Origin: Acanthochlamys bracteata
Taxonomy: Eukaryota > Streptophyta > Magnoliopsida > Pandanales > Velloziaceae
Assembly: GCA_019914995.1 (NCBI GenBank)
Contig: CM034134.1
Location: 4,286,463 to 4,350,462, forward strand
Length of the DNA stretch: 64,000 nt
Direction: 5' to 3'
Positions within the stretch are counted from its first letter, which is position 1. Each line of letters opens with the position of its first letter. The translations under genes and the position numbers were made by a program. The notes under the pieces are model-generated. The model did no database searches and was not told where the DNA came from. It saw only the letters and a list, made by a program, of their open reading frames with translations. Below, piece by piece: positions 1-11,399 of this stretch.

Positions 1-2640
1 AGGCTATGATGCACCTACAAAGTGTTGTCTAAACAACACATTCGGTCAACCTTAGGGTAACATGATTCAATTTTTTGTTACCTTTGTTTAACTAGGGTAT
101 GGAACATGTATTTTGAAGATACTTAAGTTGTCTAGACTGCTTGTATTCTGAGTTGAATCACGGTATCCTAAAGGTGAATCAGGGGACCTTAAGTTGAACC
201 AAGTTGAATCGCGAAATATTAACTATAGGTGCACCGCAGCCAAAAGCAAAAACCGCCTAGGTTTTAAGGGTGTAATACCACGTTCCCTTCTATCTAGTTC
301 CTCTACTAATAAATAACATGCAGCAGACATGAGTTTATCACGATGATAATGACCGAATCAACATCAGCTGGTTATAACAATATTCTCTTGTTTTTTTCTG
401 CAAAGAAATTCCTAGTTTGGTTACTGATCGCTCTTCTCTCGATTAATAATTGAAAAAATCCGTTATCAAGCGAGTAAAGTTTTATTACAATGTGAATTCA
501 AATGTATGTAAATAAATTCTGTCTATTGCAACGCTTTTGTTACTATCTATCGCGGTTACCGCAACTTACAGTTTTGATCGTATTATAACCGTGTCCCTTT
601 TAAGAATTTAGACATAGCAGGGTCAGAATAATAAGTGGGTTGGGTCAGGTCAAAGGTCTAGATCAAATTTAAACCAAGCAATACGCGGGTTGTGTTGAGT
701 TGATCAAGCAATTATGGGCAGGTGATACCAATGGTGTTATAAACCCCAAGCTTTATAGCTCCTAGCTAATAGTAAGTCTATAGTCAAGCTTGGTGCTGTG
801 CTTTTTGTAAACAAAAAGACAGCAATTAGGTGTCCATAAAAAGTAGTAGCTCATATTTGGGGAGAGCAAGTCACAACCCAAGTAATAACTGGGTCCTCCG
901 CCCATTGATACCTCTGGTGTCATAAACGACTAGCTTGATAGCTCCTGAGCTAATAAACAAAATTGCTGCAATGATGTGTCCACAAAAAGTAGTAGCTAAT
1001 ATTTGGAGAGAGCAAATCACCCGAAAGTAGTAGCTGATGCTTATAGAGCGAGTCACATGAAATGCATAAGCAAGTAAGCTCAAAATAGTGAATGAGCTCC
1101 ATTCGTTCAAACTAAATACAAAATTACGGATAAAACACGCAAGTCCAACAAAAGAGGAAAAAATTTGCACATAAGCCTCTTTGGGAGATTTTCACTTTTA
1201 CCGCCTCATCACTTTAAAATTATCACTTCACCTGCCTAAACTTTACTTTGTTATCACTTTATGCCCTTCCATTAGTTTTTCCATCAACTTTATTTTCAGT
1301 ATATATTTTGCTGAAATAGAGATTTGGCGTGCTGGTTTCAAGCCCGTATAAAGAAGAAGGATTGCAGTTAGGTAGGCAGTCATCCATAAAAGACATGCGA
1401 AATCCAGATAATATGGATTGTCTACGTGATTGTGGGATGAAGCTTAGTTATTGCTGTATTTTGCTGGCATGACATTGACATGTCTGATGCTAGACATTGG
1501 TATATCAGTAAATTTTATAATTGACAGAAATAAACTGAATAAACTAATAGGTAAGTAAAGTGATATCAAAACAAGTGAGGGATAGGCAAACAAAGTGATA
1601 GTTTTTATTAAAAGTGAGGTAGCTAAAATGAAACCACACAAAAAGAGATCAAGAAAGAGCAATATGTTATTATTCAACACCAGAGTTTTATTTAAACTCA
1701 TTGGATTCAGTACAGTAATATAGTAAATTGGTTAATTTTCTATAATATTTAGAATTAAAAAAAAGTGTTCTCCATAATCTATCGAAAAAATAAAACTTTT
1801 ATCGAAATAGAAACCTTTATCTATCGAAAAAAGTGCTTGTCCTGATTTTCTAATCATTCTAACACCAGATTACAAATTCTTATTTACAATTCTCTCTCAA
1901 GCTTTAATCTAATAATAAACTTCAAATTATTTTAAAAAAGGTAAATAGAGGAATGCAAAATGGGAAGAGAATAAGGGATACTGCAAATAGATACAACTAT
2001 AATAAGCACTGAACACTGCTTCTTGAAAATCTTATGCACTGTAGGTGAGGGATGATCTTCGGAAATTGCTAGCGTCACATTACAGACGGTAGGATAGCAG
2101 ATAGATCAAATGAATCATAAAAAACTTACATATGTCAAATAAAACCATAGCATTCGGTATCTTAATAGCAATGTAAGTAATTCTTTTGCTAAGTATAACT
2201 CACGGCATGAATCCAGTTGGATCATGAAAGAGAGTAAATAAATTAAACAACAATTAAAAAATAATACAAACAAAGAAAATACAAAAAAGAAGAAGTGTCA
2301 TCAAGCAACAAGATTGCCACCGACTTTGGAAAGTAAGTAGAAAGGAAAGAAGAAATAGTAAAGAAAATAAAAAAAGAAAAAAAGAAGAAAATTTTAATAA
2401 TGTTTAAATAAATCAGTAAAGAAAAAAAATGTAGGTGTAAATTATGTTAGAATTAAAAAAGTAGTAGAAGAAAAATTATAAATAAAATTAAATAGTCTTA
2501 AACTCTTTTTCTTTTTTTTTTCCAGTCTCATTTTTTTCTAAATAGTAAACTCTAATCCAAACACATGTTGAAGAAGAACTGCTTTTCCTTCCCCTCTCTT
2601 TTCTTTATAAACACTCCATCCAAACACACTTCTAAGAAAA
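1..2640. other. AT-rich intergenic region, no gene seen
   Basis: No convincing coding region is visible on either strand; the short open frames do not resemble any family I know and lie in A/T-rich sequence. The only structure I can point to is a pair of diverged tandem copies near 724-1062, listed separately. Purine-rich AAG/AAAG runs occur at about 2230-2500 before the acyltransferase relic. Confidence 0.6.
724..1062. repeat. Two diverged tandem copies of about 170 bp
   Basis: A segment beginning GATACCAATGGTGTTATAAA at 724 recurs at 907 as GATACCTCTGGTGTCATAAA. Both continue through a 'tagctcctagctaata'-like stretch, a 'tgtccayaaaaagtagtagct' stretch and a 'gagagcaartcac' end. The copies differ by many substitutions and indels, so the duplication is old. 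No coding function is evident. Confidence 0.6.
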
Positions 2641-2646
2641 TATTAC

Positions 2647-2928
2647 CTTGGTACGAGGAATAAGAACATTCTTTGAAACTGGCAATCCCTGCAAAGCAGT
2701 TGTGTACATCGAGTGCCCTCAGCAAAAAGAGCAAGCCAAAATGGCCGAGGAAGAATTTTCAAACGTTCAATTAAGGCCCGACTGCACAACGCTTGTCCAG
2801 TCTTATCTCGATTATACAACTGTAGCATTTGAGAACATGTACCATGTCATACCTTCAACGTGTTCATCTGTGCCCAGCTTCTCTCTAGGAAGAGATATTC
2901 AGTAACCCACATTGACCAGCCAAGGACC
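2647..2928 (-). pseudogene. Remnant of 1-acyl-sn-glycerol-3-phosphate acyltransferase (LPAT2-type), two exons
   Basis: Intact LPATs transfer an acyl chain to lysophosphatidate in the ER membrane, in phospholipid and storage-lipid synthesis. Reading the minus strand from 2928, exon A encodes VLGWSMWVTEYLFLERSW, the conserved block of plant LPAT2-type enzymes, and ends at AAG/GTATGA (2853). A 71-bp intron (2782-2852) ends in TGCAG. Exon B (2781-2647) encodes LPRPFWLALFAEGTR, which carries the EGTR acyltransferase motif, then in another frame GLPVSKNVLIPRTK, ending at a donor ACCAAG/GTAATA. Exon B needs at least two frameshifts and lacks about a dozen residues between EGTR and GLPV. No further exons are visible on either side, so this is a broken fragment. 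The family match is strong; the exact paralogue is uncertain. Confidence 0.85.
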
Positions 2929-2979
2929 TATATTTATTTGGACTTGAACCAGCATCCAGCCAATTAAATAAGCACCGAA

Positions 2980-3099
2980 GTAGCAAAGAAATTTAAGAAG
3001 AAAATACTACGATGAAAAAGGAAACACTGAAAACTACAAGTAGCAAAGTAATAGAAGAAGAAATTACTACGAAGAAAAAGGAAACAATGGAACTACATA
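2980..3099. repeat. 60-bp tandem duplication
   Basis: GTAGCAAAG followed by a purine-rich segment containing ACTACGA starts at 2980 and again at 3040, so the period is 60 bp. The copies differ by only a few bases, and a partial third start (atagcaat) follows. It lies between the acyltransferase relic and the chromovirus fragment. Confidence 0.65.
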
Positions 3100-3449
3100 T
3101 AGCAATTTCTGTTTGGATTCCTACTTCTCCAAAACTAAAACTGTCCGGAAGTAACAATATTCGTAATCTATGGTCTACATATAGCTTTACCATAATTCTC
3201 TCCGGAAGGAACTCTTAGAATTTCTTCATGACTGCTAGAGTGCGATCTTGTGCTTGGAATTCAATGGCTAGAAAGTTAGGAGACGTCATTTGTAATTGGC
3301 GTCGTTCCGACATGAGGTTCTCTATGCATGGCCGCGAGTTCATACTACAACGTATTAGAGAAGGGGAGTCTCGCTGCTCACAAGCCTTCATCCGGGCCAT
3401 CTGTTATGTTCTCCAAGATTGATGGCGATTTCACCTCCTACTGAACAGC

Positions 3450-4800
3450 ATGAAGAACTTCCAGCAAAGTTCAGCAACTTCTGGACAAGTTTGGTTCTAT
3501 TTTTAAGCCAATTTTAGGCCTTCCACCGTGACGATCCCATGATCACAATATTCCAATACTACCCGGTACACTTCTGGAAAACATGCGGCCTTATACATAC
3601 CCCTACGTACAAAAGGCGGAGATTGGAAATGCCGTCGCCGACATGCTATCTCAAGGCATAATTAGACCAAGCTATTCGGCCTTTTCATCAACGGTGTTAC
3701 TTGTAAAGAAAATGTTTCTTGAAGATTTTGCATCGATTATCGAGCACTAAATGAAATCATCGTCAAGGATAAAAAATACCCAATTCCGGTCATAGATAAG
3801 TTATTAGATGAGCTCCAAGGTGCATGTTTCTTCTCAAGACCTGATCTCAAATCTGATCACCATCAAATCCGCGTTAAGGAAGAAGATGTGCACAAAACGG
3901 CCTTTCGCACACATGACGGCCACTTTGTGTTTCTCGTGATGCCCTTTGGATTGACGAATGTTATAGAAACATTTCAATCTTTAATGAATGAGGTGTTCTG
4001 ACCATACCTACACAAGTTTGTTTTGGTTTTTCTTTGACGACGTATTGGTGTATAGCACCAATTGGCAGGATCATCTTCGACACCTAGCCATTGTATTTTC
4101 TGTTTTGCAGGCACCACATCGGCTTTATGCCAACCTTTCGAATAGTTGATTTGGGTGTAGTGAATTTGAATACCTTGCTCATAGTTTCCGATAATGGAAT
4201 TGCCGCCGATCCATCAAAGGTACAAGCAATGCTAGAGTGGCCTACGCCCAAGACCGTGACTGTCTTAAGGGGTCTTTTAGGCCTAACTGGCTACTACAGG
4301 AGGTTCGTCCAAAATTGGACTCATTTCTGCCCCTTTAACAGCCCTCTTGAAGAAGGATTCTTTTTCTTGGACAGCAGAAGCTGACTTAGCTTTCCAGCAG
4401 TTGAAGGTGAGCATGTCGACGACACGAGTGCTCGCTGCACTCAATTTCAATGAAACCTTCATTGTAGAGACTGATGCGTCAGGGAGAGGGGTAGGAGCGG
4501 TTCTCTCCCAAAAGAAATGGCCAATAGCCTTCTTCAGCAAGGCTCTTTCAGACGCTGCCATGGCAAAATCCACATACGGAAAGGAACTAATGGTGCTAAG
4601 GTTGGCAGTGCAGTGATGGCGACCTTATCGTTTGGGCCACCGTTTCACAATCTTTACCAATCATCAAAGTCTAAATTATTTGTTAGAGCAGCTGGTGGTC
4701 TTCGTCGATCAACAAAAGTGGCCTGTGAAGCTCACGGGATACGATTACAAAATAGAGTATCGCGACAAGAAGAATAATACAGTAGCTGATGCATTGTCAT
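3450..4800 (+). pseudogene. Ty3/gypsy reverse transcriptase and RNase H (broken)
   Basis: The match begins with the linker upstream of RT (GLPPSRSHDHNIPILPGT, near 3520) and runs through ADMLSQGIIRPS, a damaged substrate-binding block (near 3830-3990) and the catalytic FFDDVLVYS (near 4030). It then shifts frame. The connection domain reads DPSKVQAMLEWPTPK and GLTGYYRRFVQNW (4195-4320). RNase H is read from about 4347 with VETDASGRGVGAVLSQ, and continues after another frameshift with FTIFTNHQSLNYLLEQ (4640-4690) and NNTVADALS (near 4780). At least four frame changes and several stops rule out function. In an intact element this protein copies the RNA genome into DNA. Confidence 0.88.
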
Positions 4801-4939
4801 TTTGTTTGGAGACATCCCTTGCTGTCCTTACTGCTCTGAATCTCTCATTCTGGAGTGATTTACTCCATGCTCAGAAAGAAGACCCAACAGCAACAAAGCT
4901 CCTCCAAACAGCCAGGATGGCTCTCAGCCCGAGCTAACA

Positions 4940-5830
4940 ACAACTGGAGGATTTCTTCTCTATAAAGGTCACATTTAGATTCCTAATAAGCTGGCTTTAC
5001 TATCGCAGCTCGTCGTTGAGGCCCACAATTCGGAATATGACGGTCATGGTGGGCAATTTAGAACGTAAAAAAGACTATCTCAATAGTTTTATTGGCCTGG
5101 ACTTGCCAAGGAGGTTCAACGACACATATCAGTGTGCATCACTTGTGCCCAAGCAAAGATCGAAAAGTCTACGTCCTGCGGGATTGCTTCAACCATTGCC
5201 CATTCGGGATCGCATTTGGATAGACGTTTCAATATATTTTATTGACGGACTTCCAATATCTGTAGGAAAAGATGCTCTAATGGTTGTTGTTGATCGATTA
5301 TCTACGTATAGCCATTTCACTCCACTCTGGAACCCCTACACAGCAGTTAGTGTGGCAAAAGCTTTTGCTAAGGAGATCATCTGATTGCATGGAATTCCCT
5401 CCTCCATTGTGTCTGATCGCAATCCTATATTTCTCTGTTTGGGCGAGAACTTCACCGCCTCAAAGAAACATCGCTGCATATTAGCTCCTTGTACCACATT
5501 AGTTGGACGGTCAAATGGAGATTGTTAATAGGGAATTAGAGACAATCTTCGCTGCTTTGTTGGGAATCACCCACACCACTAGATGCATTGGCTCCATTGG
5601 GTCGAATATTCGTACAACACTTGCATTCACCCATCTACCAATGTCTCCCCTTATGAAGCTGTCTACGGGAGACCACCGCCACCTCTCATGAAATTTTCTG
5701 AAGGGCCAAAGCCTTTAGATGTTGTTGGAACACAGCTGAAAGCAGAGATGCCATCCTACGCGAATTGCGCCATCATTTGTGGTTGGCGCAGAACCGGATG
5801 AAGCAACTCACCGATCGCCATCACCAAGTG
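4940..5830 (+). pseudogene. Ty3/gypsy integrase (broken)
   Basis: This continues the pol polyprotein of the same fragment. A zinc-binding HHCC region can be traced across two frames, ending in ISVCITCAQAK (near 5130). The core begins with a DVSIYFIDGLP block carrying the first catalytic Asp (near 5225). The second Asp is in SDRNPIF (near 5415). The region carrying the last catalytic residue is scrambled, although NRELETIF is still recognisable (near 5530). The C-terminal LTR-binding and chromodomain parts are missing, because the match stops near 5820. It is non-functional. Confidence 0.85.
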
Positions 5831-6263
5831 AATATATATAACATTTCCCCGATTAGGATAAGAGTAAAGGATCTAAATCCAATTTTTATTTAGACAAACA
5901 CCAAGAAATTTAATAACGTATTGAGGCAATAAATGATAACATTATCATTCTTCATTAATGAAAAATTAGGATTGATGTGTGGTGGGACGGGTTAGGATTA
6001 GCAATACGAAAGCTTTTGAAAATAGATATTATTAGATAGTGTTTTGCAGGTTATGTAAAATGTACATTTTGTTATGTGAAGGCACGATGATTTAGCTTAT
6101 GTTGTATTAATAAATGAAAACAATGGAAGATTAAGACAAAACATTTTTTTAAAAATAAATTGTCAAAACTTATATGATTAAGGCGCGATTTGGCTAAGCA
6201 TATGGAAGCTTTTGCTTATGCGAAATGCGAAAACAGATTAATATGGTGCTCATTGTTTTTGCT
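5831..6263. other. Non-coding spacer downstream of the prolyl 4-hydroxylase gene
   Basis: This A/T-rich sequence lies between the end of the chromovirus fragment and the stop codon of the minus-strand hydroxylase gene. It should contain that gene's 3' untranslated region, but I could not find a clear AATAAA on the minus strand. Confidence 0.4.
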
Positions 6264-7436
6264 TTACTGATCATCCATAGAGTATGAGTTCGGTACTCGT
6301 TGAGCTATATAATTCCTAAGAGATAAATCCCAATCAATCAATCGAATCCATTTTGTTGCGGACCATTTCTCTCCTTTGATAATCGGGCAACTTGCATGGA
6401 CATTGTATTCGTCAATGCTTGTGTTCGGATGAAGGCTGAAGAATAGAAGCGCGTCCCCTTTCTTTGGTTTCACTATATAAGAATACCATACCATATAACC
6501 ATATGATGCAATTCTTTCTTATAAAAGATAAAGAATATATATATATATCTGTGTGTGTACCTGCAATTCCTTGTTTAGCACAGTCTGAGAAAGTTTTATC
6601 CCCATGATGTGAGAAACTATCCTGCATGCATCATACGTCTTAATAATCATCCAACTCTTAGATGCGTAATATAACGATTTATTCACTATGACATGAGAAT
6701 ACTACAAACATATGAATATATGGAAACATATGTACATATTGTCAAGATTAGAGAAACTAATTAGTCAATTACCTCTGATGCAGGGAAAACCGTCTCTCCA
6801 CCTATAGCAACATCAGATAAGTACAGTATCACAGTTGCATATCTATTGCCTCCACTGATTATGTGAGCTTCATTTGGAAGGACATCACTGTGGGGATCAT
6901 ACTTCTCACCATTTTTGTACCTCAATATCTGCATCGGCTCACCATTTTCTATTTACAAAGATTAACTAAAATCACCTTAAATATGGAACTTTGTAAATAA
7001 ATAGTTACTATTGCGCTGAGCATTCTCAATAAAACAGTCCTGATTATTATCTGCGAAATATATATATATATATATATGTATTTCGTTTGAAGCAAATACT
7101 TATTGCTTATTTATTCTATAAAATAAGAGAAATAGTTTGAATACCTTTTGGGAGAAAAGTCCAAGCAGCTATCCTGCTCTCAATTCTTGATACAATCCAA
7201 TCCTTCAATCAGAAGGTCACTTTTCTTATGTGCTCGAATTTAATTAGAATGTACCAACAAATAAATGAATAAAACGAAATTTAGTAGCGCTACTTAATAT
7301 GGTTGTCAAAATTACCATGCCTATCGCGAGAAAACAATGTATTCTTATTTTGTGAGGATTACTCAATCTAGCTAGTGTTTCTCAACATATGAATTGAAGT
7401 TGTTTAATAAATCAATTGCAACAAAAATATAATAAA

Positions 7437-7505
<69 letters not shown>

Positions 7506-8135
7506 GTACTTACATGATCTTTATTGATGAAGTAACCAGAATTTGTACGAGCTGAGTCAACAAAATTCTCCCCATTAATATCAACCATTGCTCTTAGTAA
7601 TTTACCCTTTGCCTGCTTATGAAAATTAAACAATTTTGAAGTACATATATACATGCATATCTACATTGTTTGTATATATGTACATGTAAAGAATTTAAAT
7701 AATAAAAAAGATGAAGTAAAATGTTCAATTGACTGACCAGTGAAATTAGGTGATCACACTCTTCACGAGAGAGAAAGCCCTTATACAAGGAAGCCCTACA
7801 TGTAACGATCGAGAAAAGGAGTTAAGAATGGACTAATACCAAAGGAAAGATCCATTTATCTAACTCGCATTCAGAATGTGTACCATACTATATCTGCAAT
7901 ATATGCGTAAGGTCGAGGGACTCATGTGGAACCAATAGTAATACTAACTAATGTAGCGATCAATGCTTTTAGATTTTGATGGGTACCTAGGTTGCCATGA
8001 GAGTTGAATTATGCGTGATGGCTCCACAATTTCATCATTATATTCTTGGAAAGAACCATGGAAAGAAACAGAAAAGACAATAAGCAATGCAAAGTTTAAT
8101 AAGAAGTACAATAGAAGGAGATAAAACTTATCCAT
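6264..8135 (-). CDS. P4H: Prolyl 4-hydroxylase, seven exons, apparently intact
   Basis: This enzyme hydroxylates proline in cell-wall extensins, arabinogalactan proteins and secreted peptides, using Fe(II), 2-oxoglutarate and O2; plant members are ER/Golgi type II membrane proteins. Exons on the minus strand: 8135-7987, 7795-7738, 7612-7514, 7202-7145, 6948-6773, 6621-6561, 6472-6264. All six introns are GT-AG, phases agree, and the joined frame is 269 codons with a TAA stop. A hydrophobic signal anchor spans residues about 4-22. YKGFLSREECDHLISL opens the catalytic domain. Iron ligands are His141 and Asp143 (YDPHSDV) and His226 (NVHASCP); Lys236 (KGEKWSATKW) is the likely 2-oxoglutarate ligand. 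GGETVFPAS and KPKKGDALLFFS are further family signatures. It lacks a C-terminal ShK-type extension. Start chosen as the first Met before the anchor. Flanking transposons do not enter the exons. Expression cannot be judged from sequence. Confidence 0.93.
7440..7503. repeat. (AT)n microsatellite in hydroxylase intron 3
   Basis: About 32 uninterrupted AT dinucleotides lie within the intron between exons 3 and 4 of the hydroxylase gene. Runs this long are normally length-polymorphic. They do not touch the splice sites, which are at 7203 and 7513. Confidence 0.95.
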
Positions 8136-8204
8136 TTCCAGTACAAGAGGAGTTTGCTATGGAAGTGATACAGATTTGTTCGAGCTTGTAAAATTTTGCA
8201 TTGA

Positions 8205-8212
8205 TTTATATA
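8205..8212 (-). promoter_or_regulatory. Probable TATA box of the prolyl 4-hydroxylase gene
   Basis: On the minus strand the sequence TATATAAA lies about 70 bp upstream of the ATG at 8135. That spacing would give a start site about 30 bp further on and a short 5' untranslated leader of roughly 40 bases. Position and sequence fit a plant TATA element, but A/T-rich DNA makes chance matches common. Confidence 0.5.
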
Positions 8213-8933
8213 ACAATGTGGTTCTCAGTAGCTTCAAATGAATTCTTATAAACTAGAGTTAATGCAAGTTTAGGTTCCAAGTAACTGAAGATATGAGGTA
8301 GGTAACTCATGCGCAATTCAACGAGCACATTACTACAATGGAAAGGTTTTATTGAATTTGAATTTAATAGCCTTCTACTCTTTTAAAAAAATATGAATAT
8401 CTAAGAACGGCTACCAATAAGTTATCAGTTGGAAAAAAAATTAAATTAAATATAAATAAATAAATATTCATTTTTTAGTGGTACATTAGTTCACATCAGT
8501 TCGGTTTTGTCAGTATAAAGCTCCAAAAATGATCTCCACCGTATAATATGATGAATTATGAGTTGATAATATATTGACAAATTTTCAGCTCAATCGGATT
8601 GGAATCAACCTTCATCTAACTTATTGATCAAGATGACAAAAATAAGAGAATATATATGTTTTGAATTTTTTTCATTTATGTCATCATGATTAAAAAGCCG
8701 AATGAATAGTAATATACGATCCGATTAGGCTAAACTTTTGCCAGCATATTTTTAATTCATAGTTCTTTATATCCAACTGTGAAATTACAATATGCTCCTA
8801 TTTCTATTATATACATATATAATTATTTAATTATCACATTTTATATTCTTTTTCAAAATAGAAGTGCGATTAATCAAACAACTTAAATAAATTTTATTCA
8901 TAGTAACATTTCTTTGCATGCAAACGGATCGTT
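8213..8933. other. Upstream intergenic region, no gene seen
   Basis: A/T-rich DNA with no supported coding region. It presumably includes the upstream regulatory sequence of the minus-strand hydroxylase gene. No further element could be recognised by eye. Confidence 0.4.
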
Positions 8934-9419
8934 GAAATTACATCCCACCCTTATTTGATTTGGTACAGTGTTCGAAGGTCATACTTGTCAATAATGAAAG
9001 ATATGTAGGAGATGTTTCCATTTGTTTTGTACCGAAAGTTGCAAATGAACCTATGGGCCTAAAACCCTGGCCTAACTAAGGCAAATAAGAGTAAAAGCTT
9101 TGTCAGCCCATAAAATCCAAATAAACTCCCTTTTTAAGCCCAAGTGCCACTATAAAAACATGTGATGATATATAAGGAAATTACATCCCACCCTTATTTG
9201 ATTTGGTACAGTGTTCGAAGGTCATACTTGTCAATAATGAAAGATATGTAGGAGATGTTTCCATTTGTTTTATACCGAAAGTTGCAAATGAACCTATGGG
9301 CCTAAAACCCTGGCCTAACTAAGGCAAATAAGAGTAAAAGCTTTGTCAGCCCATAAAATCCAAATAAACTCCCTTTTTAAGCCCAAGTGCCACTATAAAA
9401 ACATGTGATGATATATAAG
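8934..9419. repeat. 243-bp tandem duplication, almost identical copies
   Basis: Copy 1 (8934-9176) and copy 2 (9177-9419) begin GAAATTACATCCCACCC and end at ATATATAAG. By eye the only difference is one G to A change (TTTTGTACC versus TTTTATACC, near 9033 and 9276). The copies are head to tail with no spacer. No open frame or known element is evident inside. Near identity implies a very recent duplication or an assembly artefact. Confidence 0.95.
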
Positions 9420-9470
9420 GATAGACGCTCATACTTTTTAGGTGTCTATCTCGATTACCGTAAAGTTTAT

Positions 9471-9740
9471 GGGGGCGTTTGGGATTACTTATAAAATAAA
9501 ACTTTTATAAAATAGAAGGTATTTTTATCTTTTTTAGAAAACGAAATATATTTTGTTTATTTTAAAAAAATAATAAAAATATGTAATAAAAAGATCTCAC
9601 TTAATAGAATTTTTCTATTCTTTCTAAATTTTTAAATAAATTTTTTATATATTTATAAAATATATATTAAAAAACGTAAAATAAAAAAAAATTAAAAAAA
9701 ATTGATAAGCAGTTTTTGAAACGGAGAACCAAACAGCGTC
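9471..9740 (+). mobile_element. MITE copy 1, terminal GGGGGCGTTTGG family
   Basis: The element starts GGGGGCGTTTGGGATTACTT and ends CCAAACAGCGTC, so its ends are imperfect inverted repeats. The interior is extremely A/T-rich and shares the blocks 'ggtatttttatc', 'aataataaaaatatgtaata' and 'aaaaagatctca' with two copies near 34 kb. It is flanked by TAT on both sides, possibly a 3-bp target duplication. End sequence and size suggest a Tourist (PIF/Harbinger-derived) MITE; that class is an inference. Confidence 0.8.
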
Positions 9741-9751
9741 TATAACTCATG

Positions 9752-11201
9752 TGATAAGTATGATAAGCACATTAGTGTATTCATTTTAAATATCTATTAT
9801 GCACAATTTATTTGTGTATTGTATGCATATGAGCTAATTTATTTTGTTTTCATGTATGTGTAGGCAAAGAAGACATCAGTGACAAAAATAATATTAAGAA
9901 CTCAATTGAGGAAAAGAGAGTACAGAATGGTGGGACATTAGTGGGCTTGCATTGAGAAACATCTTGTCAACACCAAATTAAATCCCATCTCCTAAGCGGT
10001 TTCATCGGCACCGAATGAAATATCTCAATTCTCTTTGCAAAACATTCTCTACATTGAAATACCTTGAACCAGATCTTTGCACCCAATCTCTCAGCTGGGT
10101 GGCCTCATGAGATACTAGGGGTGAAAATCTTCCCCAATGGATTCTAGAGGCGAAAATCTTCTGCGCGGGAGGTACTCTACTACATAAATCTTTCCACTAA
10201 AAGGAATTTCAATTTCTCTGGGTTTTGGTAATTGTTTTGTCAATGAAATTCTTCCTTAATTGGGACTAGAGAATATTATAAGAAGGACTAGAGCGGAGAA
10301 CGGAAAAGGGGAGGCATAGAGCATTGAGAAAAAATACAGATAGGACAGAGTGAGTGCGAACAGAATTGGAAGGAAGCCAGACGACGGAGCTAGAGAATTG
10401 CAGACATTGTTGATTTTTCAGATTTGACTTCCTCTTCCTTAATGTTTATTTCATTTGATTTTACTATTTGTATTATCAATGAGTACGTAAACTTATCTTG
10501 ACTGCATTTTGGATAAAATTCTAGTAGAATTTGTTGAAATTCTTGAACATTTTGTGAGAAATAATTATTTAATGCATATTAATAAAAATTTAGACTTTGA
10601 ATTTAATATTTGATTAACTTGAGTTTGAATTTTGAATTATTTATTTAGTTGAGTTTGTGAGTACCAATTGAAAAAGAAATAAGAATAGTATTTTTTTTAC
10701 GAAAGATAATATAATTGTATAATTTCTGATCTCACAATTTTTAATATATCTCTTATTAATTCTAAATTGGAATAAAGTTAGAATAAATTTGATATAGATA
10801 TTCTAAAATGGACCAAGGTTATAATTATAATTTAAAATCTGATCTAAGGAGGAACAAAGTACTAGATACAAAATGCGTTAGTAAATAATAAAACTCACAC
10901 TTGTTTAAGAATTCAAGCAAAGAATAATAGTAGTGGATTCTTGAATTCTAGTTATTTTATCATCTCTATCTTTTAAAATTTTATTGCTTGACTATTTGCT
11001 TTTCTTTTTTATACATAATTGTAATTTCATAAATAATCTAGATTCTATTTACATATTTTGTGAGATTTGTTTGAATTAGAGTTAGCTTCAGTTTTTATGG
11101 ATCCAATCTGTATTTACTATATTGTAGACGACAATCGTGCACTTGCGGAATAAGTTAGGATAGAATTTCTAAATTTTTCTTAGATGATTTTAGCCTCATC
11201 A
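9752..11201 (+). repeat. 5' LTR of Athila-like element A
   Basis: It begins TGATAAGTATGATAAGC and ends GCCTCATCA, directly before the degenerate primer-binding site. Its last 700 bp match, in reverse orientation, the LTR of element C at 32623-34424, including the 'ttagaaattctatcct' and 'gtcgtcta' blocks. It is about 1450 bp long, typical of long Athila LTRs. Confidence 0.85.
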
Positions 11202-11207
11202 AATTTT

Positions 11208-11227
11208 TGATGCAGTTGGTGGGGATT
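11208..11227 (+). other. Degenerate primer-binding site of element A
   Basis: TGATGCAGTTGGTGGGGATT follows the LTR by six bases. It resembles the Athila/Tat-type site seen as TGGCGCCATTACCGGGGACT in element C, with several CpG-to-TpG/CpA-style changes. It marks the 5' LTR boundary. Confidence 0.65.
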
Positions 11228-11399
11228 GTTCTTTCTTAAATTTGATTTATTCTTGTCTCTTTTAGAGCATTTAGGTTTTGCTTGAAATGTAACTTGTTTT
11301 GCACTTGTTTACATTTAGAGTATTTTAGTATTTGCATTTTACTTTTAGGTTTTGTATAAGTGCATAATAACTTGCTCTCGAGGTCAAAATCTCTCGAGT

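Larger units (their letters stand above)
3440..5830 (+). mobile_element. Ty3/gypsy chromovirus fragment (Reina/Tekay-like), decayed
   Basis: Pol domains occur in the order reverse transcriptase, RNase H, integrase, which defines Ty3/gypsy; the sequence style matches plant chromoviruses. No LTRs, primer-binding site, gag, or protease could be recognised at either edge, so only an internal pol segment survives. It has multiple frameshifts and stops. A second, separately truncated member lies at 48750-50700. Confidence 0.85.

Noticed and set aside
3228-3422. 64-codon plus frame before the chromovirus RT as a gag or protease piece
   Set aside because: No zinc knuckle, protease motif or gag signature is visible, so it was not annotated.
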